Part shown: positions 7,591 to 8,208 of the stretch, one piece after another | How the letters are laid out: every line of letters begins with the position of its first letter | How positions within the stretch are numbered: the first letter of the stretch is position 1 | Assembly: GCA_944323585.1 (NCBI GenBank) | Contig: CALUTA010000060.1 | Coordinates: forward strand, 1-8,208 | DNA length: 8,208 nt | Direction: 5' to 3' | Source of the DNA: Candidatus Gastranaerophilales bacterium | Lineage (GTDB): Bacteria > Cyanobacteriota > Vampirovibrionia > Gastranaerophilales > Gastranaerophilaceae | Notes under the pieces: model-generated | What the model was told of the DNA's origin: nothing | The model's database searches: none | Seen by the model: the letters and a program-made list of their open reading frames with translations, nothing else | Position numbers and translations under genes: made by a program

Positions 7591-7618
7591 TTCAACGTTT
7601 AAAATGTTTTTATATAGT
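7591..7618 (+). promoter_or_regulatory. Candidate promoter ahead of the small basic gene
   Basis: The 191-bp gap 7455-7645 has no gene and no hairpin terminator. TATAGT at 7613-7618 is a 5-of-6 match to the -10 consensus. TTCAAC at 7591-7596, with a 16-bp spacer, is a poor -35. The position, about 28 bases before the start codon, is plausible for a separate or internal promoter. Confidence 0.3.
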
Positions 7619-7645
7619 TGTAGGTCTAAAGTGTAAAGGAATAAT

Positions 7646-7918
7646 ATGTTTCGTGATACTTTAGAGATGAATGTAAAGCGGTTTATAGACTTCGCAATAT
7701 ATTCAAAGAATTTCCTGATAAGGAAAAACCCTATAAAAGCAATGATAAATTCGTTTGTAGACGGTATCAAAGATTTTCTTACAATGAACAAGAAAAGAAA
7801 AATGGCGCAGTACAGATTGAATTATCATATGCATCAATTTAAAAAGATGGAACAGTTGATTGCGGAAAACAATCAGCACACATTCTTGAAAGGCAGTAAT
7901 CTCAACGAAACAAGATAA
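7646..7918 (+). CDS. Small basic protein of unknown function (90 aa)
   Basis: This short protein is strongly basic: about 17 Lys/Arg against 8 Asp/Glu, plus several His. Its first half is likely amphipathic helix (MNVKRFIDFAIYSKNFLIRK), followed by a basic cluster NKKRKMAQYR and a second His/Lys/Gln-rich helix (YHMHQFKKMEQLIAEN). No signal peptide, transmembrane helix or known domain is seen. Reality of the gene is supported by AAAGGA at 7635-7640, five bases before the ATG, and by the next gene starting only 12 bases after its stop with its own Shine-Dalgarno, which suggests translational coupling in an operon. The charge would suit binding nucleic acid, an acidic partner or a membrane surface; the 522-aa neighbour is acidic. 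That pairing is an inference only. Confidence 0.72.
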   Translation: MFRDTLEMNVKRFIDFAIYSKNFLIRKNPIKAMINSFVDGIKDFLTMNKKRKMAQYRLNYHMHQFKKMEQLIAENNQHTFLKGSNLNETR

Positions 7919-7930
7919 AGGACCGGAAAA

Positions 7931-8208
7931 ATGGGTGTAGCAGTAGATTCCTTAAGATTGCAACAATTAACGAATGAAAAGAGTGAACTTGAATACAAGA
8001 TACAACTTGTAATTCAGGCAAGGGAAGGCTTGACTCGTGCAGGAGCGGATTTGATGCAGGTCGGGACTGACTATTCACCAGATTCTCCTGTTATAAAACA
8101 ATTAAATCAACGTCAGGCAAAATTAAAAATTTTAGAGCAGAAACTTGACAAGCAGATGGTTGAATATCAAACAAGGCTCCAGATGGTGACAACAGAGATG
8201 GAATCCTG
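7931..8208 (+). CDS. Short relative of the 522-aa protein, coiled-coil rich; 3'-truncated by the window
   Basis: The frame opens at the ATG at 7931, with AAGGA (7918-7922) eight bases upstream, and is still open after 92 codons at the window edge. The first 40 residues align without gaps to the first 40 of the protein at 5007: 15 identities, including MG.A at the start, R9, LT at 13-14, K17, EY at 21-22, Q25, QAR at 29-31 and L34. Instead of the repeat region, a short linker (GTDYSPDSPV) leads directly into heptad-like helix from about residue 57 (IKQLNQRQAKLKILEQKLDK, then QMVEYQTRLQMVTTEMES). This parallels the C-terminal coiled coil of the long protein. The gene is therefore probably a compact paralogue made of the two end modules only. 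Function is unknown, and the true length cannot be seen. Confidence 0.85.
   Translation, partial: MGVAVDSLRLQQLTNEKSELEYKIQLVIQAREGLTRAGADLMQVGTDYSPDSPVIKQLNQRQAKLKILEQKLDKQMVEYQTRLQMVTTEMES

Overview
The window is AT-rich bacterial DNA with every supported gene on the + strand. It joins a stretch of housekeeping genes (fabI, valS, an S1-domain rpsA-type gene) to a run of four genes of unknown function. The best taxonomic guess is a gut-type Gastranaerophilales (Melainabacteria/Vampirovibrionia, non-photosynthetic relatives of Cyanobacteria). This rests on the AT-rich base composition and on the 522-residue protein at 5007-6575, whose start (MGMAASQARYLGLTARK...) I associate from memory with hypothetical proteins of that lineage. 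No database search was possible, so the assignment is an inference.

Layout. Positions 1-750 hold the 3' part of fabI (enoyl-ACP reductase), cut off by the window edge and followed by a 12-bp GC-rich hairpin terminator. Positions 902-3556 hold complete valS (valyl-tRNA synthetase). A near-consensus sigma70-type promoter at 3639-3667 drives a four-S1-domain protein (3708-4769) that ends at a textbook intrinsic terminator (4793-4819). These three genes appear to be separate transcription units with ordinary functions in lipid synthesis and translation.

From about 4880 the content changes. Two candidate tandem promoters precede a 522-aa protein with a conserved-looking helical N-terminus, a central region built on a 100-residue repeat, and a C-terminal coiled coil. 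It is followed by a 273-aa Gly/Ala/Ser-rich, partly hydrophobic protein, a 90-aa very basic protein, and the start of a fourth gene that runs off the window. The fourth protein begins with a region alignable without gaps to the start of the 522-aa protein (15 identities in 40) and then goes straight into a coiled coil, so the two look like long and short members of one family. No terminator is visible among these genes, although a 191-bp gap with its own candidate -10 box separates the second from the third. They may be one functional cluster, perhaps encoding exported or self-assembling proteins, but nothing in the sequence proves a function.

No tRNA, rRNA, insertion sequence, CRISPR array or attachment site was seen. 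The intergenic gaps are all under 300 bases.
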